Shown piece after piece: positions 17,990 to 26,827 of a stretch of DNA of 64,000 nt. A program made the translations under genes and the position numbers. A model generated the notes under the pieces. That model worked only from the letters and a program-made list of their open reading frames with translations, was not told where the DNA came from and searched no databases. Positions within the stretch are counted from its first letter, which is position 1, and every line of letters starts with the position of its first letter. This stretch comes from Marinomonas colpomeniae (GTDB lineage Bacteria; Pseudomonadota; Gammaproteobacteria; Pseudomonadales; Marinomonadaceae), in NCBI RefSeq assembly GCF_014803385.1, contig NZ_JACYFC010000002.1, forward strand, positions 372,001 through 436,000, given 5' to 3'.

Positions 17990-19912
17990 TTATTTCTTCT
18001 TTCTGTAAGCAATAAATAGTAATAAGAGAAAATAAACGCTGCCAATCACTGACACCATCAAACCCGCGGGAATTTCATTCGGCGACATAATATTACGGCC
18101 TAAGTTGTCTGCGTACATCAGTAAAATCGCACCTGTCATCGCTGAAGCAGGAAGTAAATGGATATGACGATACAAACCAAGCAAACGAGCACAATGCGGT
18201 GCAAGTAAGCCGATAAAACTGATAGCGCCAATACTCGATACGCAAATAGCTGTGAGCAACGCAGCAATGACCAATAGAATGATGCGTTGACCTTTGAGAG
18301 AAACACCTAGAGTGCGCGGTAATATTTCTCCTAACGGCATTAAATCAAGGTTTCTAAGGTAAGGCAGAATCACAATACCAGCTAACACAAGTGCCATTGA
18401 TAACGGCACAATTCGATCCACAGAAGCGCCATAAGTCGTTCCAGCAAGCCACATCATAGTGACGGATGCGGTTGAGCTGCCAAAGGTCAGTAGTATTTGT
18501 GTCGCCGTGCCTGAAAATGCCGTAATCACGATACCAAATAAGGCTAATTGAGACACGCTTAGTTGTTGCTTTAACCCCCAAGATAACAAACCAATTACCA
18601 TGCCGGCGCCGATCAATGCGGCGATAACCAGCATAAATTGATTGGCTGCAGGGTAAATAACCAAAACACAGGCAATGACCAAGATAGCAAAGGCACTGAC
18701 ACCAGAAATGTCTGGGCTCGCCATTGGATTCTTGAAGAGGGTTTGCAGTAATGTACCTGCGCACGCCAAACCGACGCCGCCTAATCCAGCCAATAAAACA
18801 CGTTGGTTAATCCACACTGAGCCTGCATTACTAAAAGGCTCCAAGCAGATATACAGCGTGATAAGTAAAAATAGAAATAGTCCGATTAAAATCTTAGCAG
18901 GAGAAACGTGCAGCAGAGGTTTTAGCGCAATGCTTTGACGTTCGGTGGCTGCGAGTATTCGTCCTGATCGTTGGAAGAGCAAATAAACAAAATAAGGTGC
19001 GCCGAGCAAAGCGGTAAATGCGCCAGTCGGTAAACGATATCCCAAGAACAATAAACTTCTAGAACACCATTCCGCTACCAAGACTAACATTGCTCCAATG
19101 AGTAAGGTTAAAAGCCACTGAAGTGTGATATTGCGTCCGCCAGAGTTGCATTTACCCAATAGCAATCGTGTCATATGAGGTGCCATCAAACCAACAAAAC
19201 CTATCATTCCAACAATAGATGTAGCTAATGCCGCTTGTATCAGTGCAAGCAATAGAACAGCCCAGCGCCAAGGTTTGACAGATAAACCTAAGCTTGCTGC
19301 ATGAGTGTCACCAAGTAAAAAAAGCGCCAATTTAGGCAAAATCAATAGACTTAATAATAAACTGATGACGATAGGTGTAATCGTTTGGTGGAGCGTCGAT
19401 GTGCTGGTCTGTAATACCTGACCGCTTCCCCATAGAAACAAACCATCCATTTGATTTTCAAAATAGATGATTAATAAAGAAGACAGCGCACCCGCGCTAA
19501 GTCCTAATGCCATACCTATTAATACAATGGGCAGCTTTCCGCCACCAATTAACTGACTAACACTCAATACTGCCAAAGAAAGTAAAATAGCGCCTAATAA
19601 TGCACCGGCCCATACAAGGTTCAAACCCGCTTCGGGGATTAAAATTCGTATTAATACCGCGCCTAATAATGCGCCCGCAGCGATACCTAATGTTGAAGGT
19701 GAGGCAAAGTCATTATCTAGCGTAGTTTGTATGAGTAGTCCTGAGCTACCTAGCAAAGCACCTGTTAATAACGCGATTAACGCCGTAGGTAACCAAACGT
19801 TATTGAACATAGCTGTAGCTAAATATTGATCACTGATCACAGGAGGAAAAAAAAGATAGCCGCACAACAGCAAAAGCAATAAAGCTCCGCTTAGCGAAAG
19901 TGATTTAATCAT
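17990..19912 (-). CDS. fhuB: Iron-siderophore ABC permease, FhuB-type double subunit
   Basis: 640-residue inner-membrane permease made of two fused FecCD/BtuC-type halves (about 1-315 and 330-640), each with about ten helices and an EAA-like coupling loop (GMIGFVGLMAPHMTRLL in the first, GAISFIGLLAPHCARLL in the second). Single-chain double permeases of this length are typical of FhuB, which imports ferric hydroxamates. Its start lies inside the end of the binding-protein gene (8-base overlap). Gene order receptor-ATPase-binding protein-permease equals E. coli fhuACDB. The exact siderophore is unknown. Confidence 0.92.
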   Translation of the reverse strand: MIKSLSLSGALLLLLLCGYLFFPPVISDQYLATAMFNNVWLPTALIALLTGALLGSSGLLIQTTLDNDFASPSTLGIAAGALLGAVLIRILIPEAGLNLVWAGALLGAILLSLAVLSVSQLIGGGKLPIVLIGMALGLSAGALSSLLIIYFENQMDGLFLWGSGQVLQTSTSTLHQTITPIVISLLLSLLILPKLALFLLGDTHAASLGLSVKPWRWAVLLLALIQAALATSIVGMIGFVGLMAPHMTRLLLGKCNSGGRNITLQWLLTLLIGAMLVLVAEWCSRSLLFLGYRLPTGAFTALLGAPYFVYLLFQRSGRILAATERQSIALKPLLHVSPAKILIGLFLFLLITLYICLEPFSNAGSVWINQRVLLAGLGGVGLACAGTLLQTLFKNPMASPDISGVSAFAILVIACVLVIYPAANQFMLVIAALIGAGMVIGLLSWGLKQQLSVSQLALFGIVITAFSGTATQILLTFGSSTASVTMMWLAGTTYGASVDRIVPLSMALVLAGIVILPYLRNLDLMPLGEILPRTLGVSLKGQRIILLVIAALLTAICVSSIGAISFIGLLAPHCARLLGLYRHIHLLPASAMTGAILLMYADNLGRNIMSPNEIPAGLMVSVIGSVYFLLLLFIAYRKKK

Positions 19913-20846
19913 GTGGATTTTGCTGCCATGTTAGTAATGACTGGGTGAAGGCTTCGGCCATTTTAATTGCTGATAATGGACCACCGAAACTGAATAACGG
20001 AGGCACTTCTGAAAATTTGTTTTGCTTAACGAAAGGTAATAAAGGCCAAACAGGAGACTCCATCATGCGTTCGCTGTCCACTTGATTGCCCGCCAAAATA
20101 AGGTGGCTGTTTTTTAATGTCGGTAATTGTTCAAGTTGAAGATGAGTAAAGTCTTTTCCAAGTAAGCCATCTTGCCACGAATAGTCTAGTCCCAGTTGAT
20201 TACTGATTGCGCCAGCAAGACTTTTGTTTGTAAACATTCTTAGGCCATAACCCATGCCAACAAATTTTCCATAGGATACTTGGCTGTTGGCTAACCCTGC
20301 TTCAGTTAGTTGTTGCTTTAGTTCTTCTAAACGCTGATGCATCGTCTGTATTGTTACTTTCGCTTCTGGGGTTTTATGAAGGGTTTTTGCAATTTCTAAG
20401 AACACGTCTTGAGATTGCTTGAAGTAACTGAACTCGGTTTGCAAAGCGTTCGGGAATTGTTGATACAACAGTGTTGGAGCAATAGTTTTTAATGAACTTA
20501 AAATTCGACGATGGCGAAATTCGTAACCAATTATTAAGTCTGGTTTTAATTTTGCGATGGCAGCAAGATTTGGTTCTTGACGACTGCCGATTTCAGTGAC
20601 GGTTTTAGGTAGCGCAGGATGATTTGTTTGCCATTTTCTATAACCATTTCCTTGAGTCACACCAACAGGAACTATGTCTAAAGTAAGTAGCATTTCGGCT
20701 ACAGTCCAATTCAGTGCGACCACTCTAAGTGCTGCTTTTGGTAACTCAATACAGGTGCTAAGGCATGCAGAAGTAGATTCAGCATGGGATGTATGGCTAC
20801 CGAAAAAACTCAATAATAGCGTTAGGCACATGGCGTAACGTTTCAT
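19905..20846 (-). CDS. fhuD: Siderophore-binding periplasmic protein, FhuD-type
   Basis: Class III periplasmic binding protein (about 313 residues) for a ferric siderophore. It has a signal peptide ending near HAES (about residue 22) and a TroA/FecB-like fold with the opening RVVALNWTVAEMLLTLDIVPVGV, similar to FhuD. The start is placed at the ATG at 20846: AGAGGA lies seven bases before it, and the ATG overlaps the ATPase stop as ATGA. An upstream in-frame ATG at 20864 would extend it by six codons without a ribosome site. No lipobox is evident. It works with the adjacent ATPase and double permease. Confidence 0.9.
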   Translation of the reverse strand: MKRYAMCLTLLLSFFGSHTSHAESTSACLSTCIELPKAALRVVALNWTVAEMLLTLDIVPVGVTQGNGYRKWQTNHPALPKTVTEIGSRQEPNLAAIAKLKPDLIIGYEFRHRRILSSLKTIAPTLLYQQFPNALQTEFSYFKQSQDVFLEIAKTLHKTPEAKVTIQTMHQRLEELKQQLTEAGLANSQVSYGKFVGMGYGLRMFTNKSLAGAISNQLGLDYSWQDGLLGKDFTHLQLEQLPTLKNSHLILAGNQVDSERMMESPVWPLLPFVKQNKFSEVPPLFSFGGPLSAIKMAEAFTQSLLTWQQNPHD

Positions 20847-21613
20847 ACTTGTTCCTCTGGCCATAGAATCTGTAGATCATCTAATGAATGCATTTTCACG
20901 GGAGTTTGGTAAACATTGCTGATGTCTTTAGCGTTTATAACGTCCTTTGCATTACCTTGATTTACAATTTGACCTTCGTTAATTAGAATCGCACGATCAC
21001 TAAATTGGCGAGCTTGATTAAGGTCATGTAATATCCAGACGATAGTTTTATTATATTGTTGGTTTAATCGTCGCACGATTTTTAGCAAGCTTAGCTGATG
21101 GGAAATGTCTAACCAAGAAGTTGGTTCATCAAGCATCAATATATCGGTATTTTGAGCTAACACCATAGCCAACCAAGTTCGCTGTAGTTCGCCTCCAGAT
21201 AAATCTGTAAGTAAACGCTCACTATAAGAATTTATTCCTGTTTCTATCATTGCCCAATCAATAATTTCTTTATCCTCTTTCGCCATCTTTTTATACCAAG
21301 GGCGGTGAGGGTGGCGGCCAAAGGTCACCAAATCAGATACGGTTAATGTGGCTGGAACCGGGTTACTTTGCGGTAAAAGTGCCAGTTTTTTAGCCAGATC
21401 ACTGCGCTTAATTTCTGTTAATAATTCATCGTTTAGTGATATCTGGCCTGTTGTTGGTAATGTTAGCCCACACAAAAGAGAGAGTAAGCTACTTTTACCA
21501 GAGCCATTCGGGCCAATCAGTGCAGTGATTGAGCCTTTTTGAATTTCTCCGGTCATTCCTCGTAGAATTTTATTCCCTCCAATTTGAAGGGAAAGGTTAT
21601 TAAATTGAAACAA
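20843..21613 (-). CDS. fhuC: Iron-siderophore ABC ATPase, FhuC-type
   Basis: 256-residue ATPase that powers the FhuB-like permease. Walker A GPNGSGKSS at 34-42, Q-loop near 82 (LPQSNPVPATLTVSDLVTFGRHPH, a FepC/FhuC pattern), signature LSGGE at 138-142, Walker B LMLDEP at 159-164 and switch histidine in ILHDLNQA. All catalytic motifs are intact. It starts 9 bases after the receptor stop and overlaps fhuD by four bases. Confidence 0.93.
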   Translation of the reverse strand: MFQFNNLSLQIGGNKILRGMTGEIQKGSITALIGPNGSGKSSLLSLLCGLTLPTTGQISLNDELLTEIKRSDLAKKLALLPQSNPVPATLTVSDLVTFGRHPHRPWYKKMAKEDKEIIDWAMIETGINSYSERLLTDLSGGELQRTWLAMVLAQNTDILMLDEPTSWLDISHQLSLLKIVRRLNQQYNKTIVWILHDLNQARQFSDRAILINEGQIVNQGNAKDVINAKDISNVYQTPVKMHSLDDLQILWPEEQV

Positions 21614-21622
21614 ATGTGTCTC

Positions 21623-23845
21623 CTAAAATTCAGCGTTATAGCTGACGGCATAAGTCCTGCTCGTGCCTTTATAGGCAAACAAGTCTTCTGAGAGCGATGA
21701 ACCATAATAGATTTGCGCACGCTGAGACCATGTAGTGTAGTAATCTTTATTTAGTAAGTTTTGAATACCAAAACTAATTTTGCCGAAGGGTAGAGCGTAG
21801 TAAGAACTAAAGTGCATTAACGAATAACCATTTAGCTCTTCACCAGCGTCATCAGAATAATCTGCAAGTGTTTGCCATTGTAATTCCGCTCCGTAATCGA
21901 AATTATCGAAGCCGCCACGAATTAATGCACTAGAAGGGCTTGCAGTCTCAGCCGCTAAAGCTGACCAGCTTCCATTAGATTTAGTTTCGCTCTTGATTAA
22001 GTGTGCTTGAAAACCTGTATACCAGTTATCAGTAAAGCGATAGTTAGCTTGCCCTTCAATACCGTAGATACGTTTTTGGTCATCATTGACAATGATCGCT
22101 AAAGTGCTCGAGTCGTAAGAGGTCGTTTTATCAGAAAGTGAATAATAGGTAGCAATTTGGACGTCATACTTTGGTTTACTTAGACGCCAACCTAGCTCAA
22201 GAGAGTTTGTTTTGACTGCGTCTAATGAATTGTCATCTACACTGACACTGCTGGTCAAGTTACCACTACCATCATATTCACCGACTCCATAATATTTTGA
22301 AGGGTCAGGGAGTTCAAAACCTTGAGTTAGATTCGCCCAAAGTTGTTGGTTGTTATTTATTGTGTAAATAGTACCAATATTGGCTACTAATTCACTGTAA
22401 TCTGTTTTGCCACCTTCTATCGTATCCGCACTACTTAAGTACCCGTAATCGAGAAGTATTTGTTGGGCTGTACCAACAAAGTCACTAACCTCATGAGAAA
22501 CATATTGATAACGTAATCCACCTGAGACTTTCAAATCTTGATTTACACCCCAATCGGCTTGGCTAAATAAACCTATTTTTTGTGTGTCTATATCAGGATA
22601 TCTATCGATTTCTCCTTGTTTATTAAAGGTTAAACCTCCTGAGCTGGTAGCTGTTTGGTCGTAATATGTCGATGTTGCTGTTGAAGACTCTAGTTGGGCA
22701 TCAAGACCATGATTCAGTTTTATATTGTCGAACGCTTTGCTAAAAACTACTTTAGCGCCAATGGTTTCCGTTTTTTGTAATGAAGCAGAAAATACATAAG
22801 TAGCAGAAGTAAGAAGGTCACTACCATCGGCTATATTAGAAGGAAAAGGAAAGAATTGTATGGATTCATTACGGTAGTAGGTTTGAGCTAGAAAATTATG
22901 ATCCAATACATCTTCATTACTGTACTGAACGTTTAGCATTAGACGTTCAGTACTTGGCTGTATGTCTAAATCTAATTCATCGCTGATGGTTATATCTACG
23001 TAGCCAAGAGCCCCCAATGAGTTTGTTCCGAGGTCTGCTGCATAGTTAGTGTCTTGAGCACTTTTATAATATTGTGCTGTGACAGATAAAAGCTGTTTAT
23101 CATCCGGCTGATATTCAACGTTCCCCATGATATCGATAGTGTCATTAAATTGTAGATCGGTTTGCGTAATATCAGGTAACACCATGTCGCCATTGGCATC
23201 GTAATTTGCACCTGTGCTTTCGTATGAAGTAGATAAACGACCGCGAAGTTTTTCACTTCCACCAGAAACAGCCACTGCAATATTTTTACTCAAGTCGTCA
23301 CTGGTCTTAAAACCAGATGTGTCACTGGAATTAAAACCAGATGAAGCTCCAATTTCTAGTTCAGTGATAGTTTCGCCTGACTCCGCTTTTTTAGTGATGA
23401 TATTAATAATACCGCCTGAAGCGCCTGCACCATAAATCGCTGTCGCACCTGAAAGTACTTCTACTCGTGCAACGTTGAAAGGAGAAATACTTTCTAATTG
23501 TCGACTGACCGCTCGTGTGGAATTTAATGAAACACCATCAATCATAATTAATGCAGTACGACCTCGTAGGTTTTGGCTGGTGTTCGTCCTACTTTCTCCA
23601 CCGAAGTCGTAACCTGGAATTAATCGACCTAAGGCAACTTTTAAATCCGCACCTGTGCTGATTTCACGTTCAATTTGTTCTTGATCAACGACCCACATAG
23701 TCGCAGCAACATCAGAAATAGCGGTATCTACGCCATTGGCCGTCACAATCATAGTGTCTAAGTTTTCGGCAGCATACGCTGAATGGGTAAATAGAGCTAA
23801 AGCAATGGGCGTTAATTTTGCACATAAAGCAGCTTTTTTATTCAT
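21623..23845 (-). CDS. TonB-dependent siderophore receptor (first)
   Basis: 740-residue outer-membrane receptor. Signal peptide to about residue 27 (HSAYA), TonB-box-like DTMIVTA, plug domain with QNLRGRTALIMIDGVSLN and VARVEVLSGATAIYGAGASGGIINIITK, then a 22-strand barrel ending in phenylalanine (SYNAEF). The start at 23845 has GAGGA seven bases upstream; the frame is open 28 codons further upstream but would run through the promoter and towards a Fur box. It is the first gene of the fhuCDB-like operon. A strong Fur-box match lies 64-82 bases upstream of the ATG, so iron starvation should induce it. The ligand is likely a ferric siderophore, exact type unknown. Confidence 0.92.
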   Translation of the reverse strand: MNKKAALCAKLTPIALALFTHSAYAAENLDTMIVTANGVDTAISDVAATMWVVDQEQIEREISTGADLKVALGRLIPGYDFGGESRTNTSQNLRGRTALIMIDGVSLNSTRAVSRQLESISPFNVARVEVLSGATAIYGAGASGGIINIITKKAESGETITELEIGASSGFNSSDTSGFKTSDDLSKNIAVAVSGGSEKLRGRLSTSYESTGANYDANGDMVLPDITQTDLQFNDTIDIMGNVEYQPDDKQLLSVTAQYYKSAQDTNYAADLGTNSLGALGYVDITISDELDLDIQPSTERLMLNVQYSNEDVLDHNFLAQTYYRNESIQFFPFPSNIADGSDLLTSATYVFSASLQKTETIGAKVVFSKAFDNIKLNHGLDAQLESSTATSTYYDQTATSSGGLTFNKQGEIDRYPDIDTQKIGLFSQADWGVNQDLKVSGGLRYQYVSHEVSDFVGTAQQILLDYGYLSSADTIEGGKTDYSELVANIGTIYTINNNQQLWANLTQGFELPDPSKYYGVGEYDGSGNLTSSVSVDDNSLDAVKTNSLELGWRLSKPKYDVQIATYYSLSDKTTSYDSSTLAIIVNDDQKRIYGIEGQANYRFTDNWYTGFQAHLIKSETKSNGSWSALAAETASPSSALIRGGFDNFDYGAELQWQTLADYSDDAGEELNGYSLMHFSSYYALPFGKISFGIQNLLNKDYYTTWSQRAQIYYGSSLSEDLFAYKGTSRTYAVSYNAEF

Positions 23846-23908
23846 GTTATTCCTCGTTGGAGCGGTATATTTGAGTCGTTGATCAACCGGACGTGTATAA
23901 ATAGAGGT

Positions 23909-23927
23909 GAGAATGATACTGATTATC
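23909..23927. promoter_or_regulatory. Fur box upstream of first TonB receptor
   Basis: GAGAATGATACTGATTATC matches the 19-bp Fur consensus at 16 of 19 positions by my count. It sits in the promoter region of the receptor-fhuCDB operon. Confidence 0.8.
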
Positions 23928-24103
23928 ATTTTATTTGCAAGAAAGCGTCAATAATTAATTATAAATGTGATGTTTATGGGGATTTATACAACATTTATAC
24001 GTGTTTGTTCTCGATTACACTCGGAGGGAATATTGTGGTCAGGTTGAATAAAGCTGGGTTTATATTCTTTTAATGCAGTTTTATTTTTCATGTATGTAGA
24101 CGA

Positions 24104-25237
24104 TTATGCAGACTTTCGATTTGATTTGATTTTCCAATAAGCTCTGGTGTGGTTGTTTTTTCCTAGGATTTTTCGTTCATTTCTGAGGTGATGTCTTATT
24201 CTTTTAGCTGATTCTCCTTCAAGCGCAGCCCAAACTACGTCTATATTCTCTATCCTCATTATGACACTCAAGACTTCATTAGTTTGGTGCTTAGGAAGAC
24301 AAATGATTTTATGTATTTGAGAGCCTGCAGGTAGAGTGATATTTTTGAAATAGTCTTGTTCACATACTTCTGAACTGATGATAATGATTTGAGGCGGCAA
24401 TGGGTTCTGCCATTCTTCGATAATACCCGCTATAGCGGGATAAGCTGTTTCATCTGCAATCAATAAAGCCTGACCTTCGATTAAGTGTGAATGTTTATCA
24501 GCGGATTCAGAACGGCTCATAATTAAGTCTCCATTACTTAACCCTTTAGCCCATTGGCTGCCTAGAGTGTCATTATGAGTGTAAATATCGATATGTCCTT
24601 GATCTGAAAATGTAGCTTGATCACTACTTTTCCACGTTTTACGTAAAGTATAAGGGCGGACATTCTTGTTCGCTCCTTTGAGTAATTTTTTGCGGTTTTT
24701 ACTTGAGAGGTGTTTCATTAGCCAAATGAAAAAACGATCCAAAAGGTTTTTAACTCTATATTTTTTTCGAACTTTAGTGGTGGATTCGTTAGAGTGTTTT
24801 TTAATAGTTTTTAATAAAAAAGCATAGGCATAACCTGGATAATATTCAGGGAGAGGTGTTGTACTTTTTACCGTAAGACGAATTATGTTTGTGGTTATGT
24901 ATTGCTTATTAATAACTTCAAAAAAGTGTTTGCCAGTACTAGTAAGATTACGACCTTGTTTTACCGTCGCTGCGTAAGCTAGATAGAAAATTTTGTCTTC
25001 CAATGAACCTTCTATTTGAAAAGGAAAAAAAGTCTCTTTTGGTGGTGTTTTGATATTGAATTGTATGTGAAGTAGAACACCTTCCTGAAAAATATCTAAG
25101 ATTTTCGCAGACAATATTTCTTCTTCTGAGTGTTGGCTTTTTGCTATGGCTAAGACTTCTTCTGGATGATCTTGATTCACATGATCAATAATGTCGATTT
25201 TTTGGTCTATGTCAGTAATCAGTGAATATGAGTTCAT
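24104..25237 (-). CDS. DUF2470-siderophore-interacting flavoreductase (copy 1)
   Basis: Predicted cytoplasmic ferric-siderophore reductase, 377 residues. An N-terminal DUF2470 domain (about 12-95, containing IDHVNQDHPEEVLAIAK) is fused to a SIP/ViuB-like module: FAD-binding barrel from about 103, FAD signature RPYTLRK at 194-200, and a C-terminal NAD(P)H-binding part ending in IRHHLRNERKILGKNNHTRAYWK. An unusual basic insertion of about 45 residues (145-192) separates the first barrel strands from the FAD motif. Start 25237 is chosen because the paralogue begins at the same point; the ribosome site is weak (CAGAGA). A double Fur-like site lies about 60-90 bases upstream. SIP proteins release iron by reduction after import. 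Confidence 0.88.
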   Translation of the reverse strand: MNSYSLITDIDQKIDIIDHVNQDHPEEVLAIAKSQHSEEEILSAKILDIFQEGVLLHIQFNIKTPPKETFFPFQIEGSLEDKIFYLAYAATVKQGRNLTSTGKHFFEVINKQYITTNIIRLTVKSTTPLPEYYPGYAYAFLLKTIKKHSNESTTKVRKKYRVKNLLDRFFIWLMKHLSSKNRKKLLKGANKNVRPYTLRKTWKSSDQATFSDQGHIDIYTHNDTLGSQWAKGLSNGDLIMSRSESADKHSHLIEGQALLIADETAYPAIAGIIEEWQNPLPPQIIIISSEVCEQDYFKNITLPAGSQIHKIICLPKHQTNEVLSVIMRIENIDVVWAALEGESAKRIRHHLRNERKILGKNNHTRAYWKIKSNRKSA

Positions 25238-25296
25238 AATGTCTCTGTATTTTAGCTGTAAAAAATATAGGCGCAACTGAGCTCATATTTTCAATT

Positions 25297-25329
25297 GATA
25301 ATGATTATATATTACTGATAATCATTATC
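25297..25329. promoter_or_regulatory. Fur box(es) upstream of SIP copy 1
   Basis: ATTACTGATAATCATTATC at 25311-25329 matches the 19-bp Fur consensus at 16 positions. A second partial motif (GATAATGATTAT) begins at 25297, giving overlapping sites as seen at strongly iron-regulated promoters. Confidence 0.75.
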
Positions 25330-25387
25330 AATTTTGGATGTTGAAAAAAGATTGATATTAGGTGTTTAACAAATACATTATGTAGAC

Positions 25388-25550
25388 TTTATTATAAACA
25401 GTCGTCATACCTTATCCGATATAGAGCAAAAAAAGAGAGTCAAGCCCAAGGCGTATCGATAAAGCCTTTAAATCCTTTTGCATCAAATCTAACCTAGTAC
25501 TAACTGAACAGCATATGCTGTGTTATTTATTGGTGAGGAAAAAGGGTTAG
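25388..25550 (+). pseudogene. Relic of the small XRE/HTH regulator
   Basis: This plus-strand stretch is a decayed copy of the 3' half of the HTH gene at 17589-17903. It reads RHTLSDIEQKK (intact gene: RRTLTDIEQNK). After a frameshift it reads SQAQG, and after another, IDKAFKSFCIKSNL followed by HMLCYLLV and a TAG stop, matching the C-terminus of the intact protein. The N-terminal half and start codon are missing. At least two frameshifts make it non-functional. It sits in the gap between the two minus-strand SIP genes. Confidence 0.8.
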
Positions 25551-25605
25551 GGAATCGCTTTTTAAATAATAAGTTAGAAGGCAACTTAATAAGTCATAAA
25601 AACTG

Positions 25606-26730
25606 TTAACGTTTGGTTTTTAGATTCCAATATGCTTTTGTATGGTTGTTTTTCCCTATCAGTTGACGCTCATTTCTTAGATGGTGTCGTATCTCTTTTG
25701 CTACTTGTGCTTCACAAGCGGCCCACACAACGTCTAACGAGCCAAGTACTTGTATTATTGCTAAAACGCGTCCAGGTTGCTGTTCTGGTGTGCAAACAAG
25801 ATGATGAACTCGTCCTTCAGGCAAGGGAACCTTATCTTGCTCAAAGTAGCGTTGCTCGCCTTGTTCTGAGCTGATCAGGATCACATGAGGCAATAATGGA
25901 TTTTTCCATTTTTCTAAAATACCAGCTAACGCTGGGTAAGCTGTTTCATCCGCGATTAATAATGCTTGTCCGTTTTCAAGGTGTGGATGTTTATCTGGGG
26001 ATTCTGATCGACTCATAATGATATCCCCCACAGATAAAGCTTTTATCCATTGGCTGCCTGATGTTTCGCCATGAGTAAATACATCAATATGACCTCTATC
26101 ACAAAATTCAGACGACGTATCATGCTGCCAAGATTTACGTAGTGTATATAAACGAATGTCTTTGTTGGCACGTTGTAACAGCTTTTCACGGTTTTTGGGC
26201 GATAAGTGTTTCATCAACCAAACAAACAGGTGGCCAAAAACACTTTTTATCCATGATTTTTGTTTGGATTGATTTAACAGCTCTGGGGGAATCACTGTCA
26301 TTGTTTTTAAGAAAAGTGCGTAAGCATAACCAGGGTAATATTCAGGTAGCGGTGAGGCACTTTTTACGCTAATACGAATCATATTCTTGGTGATGTTTTG
26401 TTTGTCTATTATTTCAAAAAAGTGCTTTCCATTACCACTAAAGTCGCGACCTTCTTTCACTATCGCAGCATAGGCTAGATATAGAATTTGGTCTTCTAAC
26501 TCGCCTTTAATTTTAAAAGGAACCAGTACCTGATCAGCAGCAGAGTCGAATTTTACTTCAATATTCACACCTTCTTCAAAAATGTCTAAAATCTTAGCAG
26601 ATAGTAGGCTTTCTCCATTTTTTGTATAACTTCTAGCAATTGCTAGCACTTCTTCTGGGTGATCTTGGTTAACATGATCGATAATATCAATCTTATGATC
26701 GATGTCTTTAATAGGCGTTAAGTAACTCAT
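25606..26730 (-). CDS. DUF2470-siderophore-interacting flavoreductase (copy 2)
   Basis: 374-residue paralogue of the gene at 24104-25237 with the same architecture: DUF2470 domain (about 12-95; IDHVNQDHPEEVLAIAR), FAD barrel, basic insertion (about 145-190), FAD motif RLYTLRK at 193-199 and the SIP C-terminus IRHHLRNERQLIGKNNHTKAYW. The two proteins align over their full length with clear identity, so they arose by tandem duplication. It lies 97 bases after the second TonB receptor, separated by a terminator hairpin, so it may have its own promoter. Expected role: reductive iron release from an imported siderophore. Confidence 0.88.
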   Translation of the reverse strand: MSYLTPIKDIDHKIDIIDHVNQDHPEEVLAIARSYTKNGESLLSAKILDIFEEGVNIEVKFDSAADQVLVPFKIKGELEDQILYLAYAAIVKEGRDFSGNGKHFFEIIDKQNITKNMIRISVKSASPLPEYYPGYAYALFLKTMTVIPPELLNQSKQKSWIKSVFGHLFVWLMKHLSPKNREKLLQRANKDIRLYTLRKSWQHDTSSEFCDRGHIDVFTHGETSGSQWIKALSVGDIIMSRSESPDKHPHLENGQALLIADETAYPALAGILEKWKNPLLPHVILISSEQGEQRYFEQDKVPLPEGRVHHLVCTPEQQPGRVLAIIQVLGSLDVVWAACEAQVAKEIRHHLRNERQLIGKNNHTKAYWNLKTKR

Positions 26731-26765
26731 AAAAAACTGTCTTTTCCTTGTGCTTTAAGTAATAA

Positions 26766-26797
26766 AAATAAAGTCTCACTGTGGAGACTTTATTTTC
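26766..26797 (-). terminator. Terminator after second TonB receptor
   Basis: 13-bp stem AAAATAAAGTCTC/GAGACTTTATTTT with a 6-base loop and a T-rich continuation on the minus strand. It lies between the receptor and SIP copy 2. Confidence 0.75.
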
Positions 26798-26827
26798 TTA
26801 GAGAAGAGCATCCTGTATTTGAATAAG

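Noticed and set aside
23846..23929. N-terminal extension of the first TonB receptor
   Set aside because: It would run through the promoter and into the Fur box and precede a complete signal peptide; GAGGA supports the start at 23845.
23879..24073. Small plus-strand frame upstream of the first TonB receptor
   Set aside because: It covers the Fur box and promoter, has no ribosome site and no recognisable motif.
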